Assembly (NCBI GenBank): GCA_964487285.1 | Contig: CAZAPZ010000013.1 | Location: 1 to 25,177 of the forward strand | From: CAZAPZ01 sp964487285 | Lineage (GTDB): Bacteria; Campylobacterota_A; Desulfurellia; JAADFJ01 | Direction of reading: 5' to 3' | Length of the DNA stretch: 25,177 nucleotides | Shown: piece after piece, positions 23,607-25,177 of the stretch | How positions within the stretch are numbered: the first letter of the stretch is position 1 | Layout: each line of letters begins with the position of its first letter | Made by a program: the position numbers and the translations under genes | The notes under the pieces: model-generated | Databases searched by the model: none | The model's input: only the letters and a program-made list of their open reading frames with translations | What the model was told of the DNA's origin: nothing

Positions 23607-24836
23607 CTAAGGTGCCGGATAAACGGCATTGGCAGTCTGCATCTTTTCAGGATACACTATATGCATTTTCAATTTGTCGTTTTTCATTACAAATTGTGCA
23701 ATAGGCAGTACTTCACCAATTTGCGCACCTTTTTTATTAACCATAAATAAACCGTTTAATGTAAATACTTTTCCCGAAAATCTACCTATGGCTCTTCTAA
23801 ATGAAAGCTGATTATATCGATTTGCCGTCTCTAATGTCTTTTTAATTATCAAGCCGACATTATAACCTGCGACGTTTAAAAAGTTTGGGGATTGTCCTGA
23901 ATAAGCTTTAAATGCATGTTCAAATTTGTCTATGCCCATTCCAAGATTAACTTTATTGTATCTTAAGAGCGGCGGAGTTGGATATGTGTATGTATATGCT
24001 AAACCTTGCTCGCCCACATTACTTTTTAGTAGTTTAAACAATTGTCCTGGAAAAACTGTAAATACCATATTAAATTTCAAACCGCTTGAATCTAAATTTT
24101 GTAAAAACGCGATGTCATTATTGGGATATCCAAATTCTATAACGGCATTAGGATTTCTGGCTTTTATGCTATGAAGCAATACGGCATAGTTGGATGTACT
24201 CGATGGAACGGCATTATAATAAACGATATCAATTCCAGCCTTTTTAAGTCTATTGTGCAATGTTATAGCCTGCGATTGATCAAAATCGTTGGATGAATAG
24301 ATAATGGCAATTTTATTGATCTTGTGCTTAATTATAAAATCAGCCAGCGTATATGGCCATCTACCCGATGTTGGTAAGCTGGTTAACACTACATACGGGT
24401 TATCGGGTGTAAAAAATTTTGCTCCTGTACCGGTTACATCAAAAAGCAGCCTTCTATGCTCCTTTGCCAACGGTACAGCCACAGAGGTTAATACCGAACC
24501 AAAATCCGCAACAAGGATATTTGCATGGTCCTGCGTTATAAGTTGATTATACATAGCAGCAGCCGTTGCAGTGGAACTTTGATCATTATAGGCTATAAGT
24601 TTAATGGGAATTTTTTTCTTAAACGCTTTAACAAAAACTCCGCCTTTGCTATTTACGTTATGAACCCAAAATTTTAGCCCCTTGAATTGAGATTCCGATG
24701 CTTTTGCAAATGGACCGGTTGATGCATACAGCGTTCCTATTTTGATAACACTCGGAATGCTCCCTCCAAAAGCCGGAATATTTGGAAATACCAAAAACAT
24801 TAACAATGAAAAAAACAAAAATCGCAATTTAAACAT
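23607..24836 (-). CDS. livK: Liv-type periplasmic substrate-binding protein
   Basis: This is the 409-residue binding protein of the ABC uptake operon (Peripla_BP_6 type). Residues 1-24 form a signal peptide (Lys/Arg, a Phe/Leu-rich core, then AFGG) for export. The mature part begins with VIKIGTLYASTGPFA, the family's first strand and ligand loop. LVADFGSVLTSVAVPLAKEHRRLLFDVTGTG follows with the usual spacing. No lipobox Cys is present, so it should be soluble in the periplasm of a diderm cell. A strong AGGAGG site (24843-24848) precedes the ATG. It is the first gene of the operon, and ligand identity cannot be read. Proximity to the aryl-CoA operon makes an aromatic acid plausible, as other Liv-type systems carry these. 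Confidence 0.92.
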   Translation of the reverse strand: MFKLRFLFFSLLMFLVFPNIPAFGGSIPSVIKIGTLYASTGPFAKASESQFKGLKFWVHNVNSKGGVFVKAFKKKIPIKLIAYNDQSSTATAAAMYNQLITQDHANILVADFGSVLTSVAVPLAKEHRRLLFDVTGTGAKFFTPDNPYVVLTSLPTSGRWPYTLADFIIKHKINKIAIIYSSNDFDQSQAITLHNRLKKAGIDIVYYNAVPSSTSNYAVLLHSIKARNPNAVIEFGYPNNDIAFLQNLDSSGLKFNMVFTVFPGQLFKLLKSNVGEQGLAYTYTYPTPPLLRYNKVNLGMGIDKFEHAFKAYSGQSPNFLNVAGYNVGLIIKKTLETANRYNQLSFRRAIGRFSGKVFTLNGLFMVNKKGAQIGEVLPIAQFVMKNDKLKMHIVYPEKMQTANAVYPAP

Positions 24837-24877
24837 ACTGCGCCTCCTTCTAAAATACCAATTAAATAATAGTTAAT

Positions 24878-24905
24878 ACTATAGCATGGAGAATTTATTT
24901 GTCAA
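24878..24905 (-). promoter_or_regulatory. Promoter of the liv transport operon
   Basis: A perfect TTGACA (24905-24900) and TATAGT (24883-24878) are 16 bases apart on the minus strand. The start would be near 24871, about 35 bases before the ATG. An ATAGT-TAAT-ACTAT inverted repeat lies over and just past the -10. Confidence 0.65.
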
Positions 24906-24923
24906 ATCTCGTGTATGACAAAT
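24897..24923. repeat. 8-bp perfect inverted repeat over the liv -35 box
   Basis: ATTTGTCA (24897-24904) and TGACAAAT (24916-24923) are exact complements around an 11-base spacer. One arm contains the -35 hexamer of the liv promoter. It lies 19 bases beyond the decayed transposase stop, so it could be the end of the insertion sequence or an operator. Confidence 0.4.
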
Positions 24924-24941
24924 CACACCCTCAGGTAAACA

Positions 24942-25177
24942 CTATGCAGCATTTTCTTTCAACTCTCCGTCAATAAATATCTTTTCCTCCAATACAAGAG
25001 GAATGAATTTATGACCTTTTTAAGTCTCTTCCATGTTTTCTGAGCCTCCAATGCAAGTTTGCAGACCATTGTGAGAGCAGCTGTTCTTGATCCGCTCCAA
25101 AACAGACCAACCATTAACATCTTTGCCCAGACTGTGCTTTGTGCGTAATGAGCATATCCTCATTTTGTGAAATAGTT
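24942..25177 (-). pseudogene. 3' remnant of an IS256/Mutator-type transposase, frameshifted
   Basis: Reading the minus strand from the right edge, one frame gives WAKMLMVGLFWSGSRTAAL then TMVCKLALEAQKTWKRLK, and the next frame continues GHKFIPLVLEEKIFIDGE to a stop at 24944-24942. Together these resemble the C-terminal end of Mutator-type (IS256) transposases, which close with a TALxMVFKL...WRKLNG...GVxFxDG pattern. The frame break lies in a short A-run (AAAAAGG), and a TGA interrupts the first frame 10 codons before it reaches recognisable sequence. The element is inactive here, and the rest lies beyond the right edge. Confidence 0.55.

Noticed and set aside
24871..24884. Shared operator between the liv and catabolic operon promoters (ATAGT/ACTAT arms in both)
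   Set aside because: Arm spacing differs (4 versus 10 bases) and the arms resemble -10 hexamers in AT-rich DNA, so a chance match is likely.
1..25177. tRNA, rRNA genes and CRISPR arrays
   Set aside because: I saw no cloverleaf signatures, ribosomal sequence or regularly spaced repeats.

Overview
The window looks like accessory catabolic DNA from an AT-rich, probably strictly anaerobic bacterium. Oxygen-sensitive ferredoxin-linked enzymes (aldehyde ferredoxin oxidoreductase, indolepyruvate ferredoxin oxidoreductase, 2-hydroxyacyl-CoA dehydratase-type subunits) sit beside sigma70-like promoters, Shine-Dalgarno sites and a signal peptide, so it is bacterial rather than archaeal. A Deltaproteobacteria-like or related anaerobe would fit, but the sequence alone does not settle the lineage.

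Region 1 (1-13831, minus strand) is one long, tightly packed 12-gene operon. It reads in this order: ketopantoate reductase-family dehydrogenase, AMP-forming acyl-CoA ligase, thiolase, DUF35 zinc-ribbon/OB-fold partner, two 2-hydroxyacyl-CoA dehydratase/benzoyl-CoA reductase-family subunits, enoyl-CoA hydratase, 3-hydroxyacyl-CoA dehydrogenase, phenylacetate-CoA ligase, IorA, IorB, and an aldehyde ferredoxin oxidoreductase cut by the left window edge. Many junctions are 4- to 8-base overlaps or gaps of 0-1 base. The set can be read as a complete route from an aryl 2-oxo acid (aromatic amino acid catabolism). A reductive arm would run 2-oxo acid -> 2-hydroxy acid -> CoA ester -> enoyl-CoA -> beta-oxidation -> aroyl-CoA + acetyl-CoA. 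An oxidative arm would run arylpyruvate or arylacetaldehyde -> arylacetyl-CoA. A dearomatising (benzoyl-CoA reductase-like) role for the two dehydratase-family subunits cannot be excluded. The ATPase activator that either role needs is not in the window.

Region 2 (13681-14034) is a divergent control region. It has a strong promoter for the minus operon, a second promoter for the plus genes, an operator-like repeat over the predicted minus start site, and a perfect 11-bp inverted repeat between the promoters. Region 3 (14035-16394, plus strand) holds a fumarylacetoacetate hydrolase-family enzyme, an amidohydrolase (TIM-barrel metal hydrolase) and a protein-L-isoaspartate methyltransferase with an apparently leaderless start.

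Region 4 (16395-20306) has a gene-poor stretch with a 168-bp element bounded by 12-bp inverted repeats, a small Cys-rich ORF, then pyruvate phosphate dikinase, which is clearly richer in G+C than its surroundings and may be acquired. Region 5 (20307-24905, minus strand) is a complete Liv-type ABC uptake operon (binding protein, two permeases, two ATPases). Its likely cargo, inferred only from proximity, is an aromatic or branched-chain acid or amino acid. Region 6 (24906-25177) is the decayed 3' end of an IS256/Mutator-type transposase lying directly against the liv promoter.
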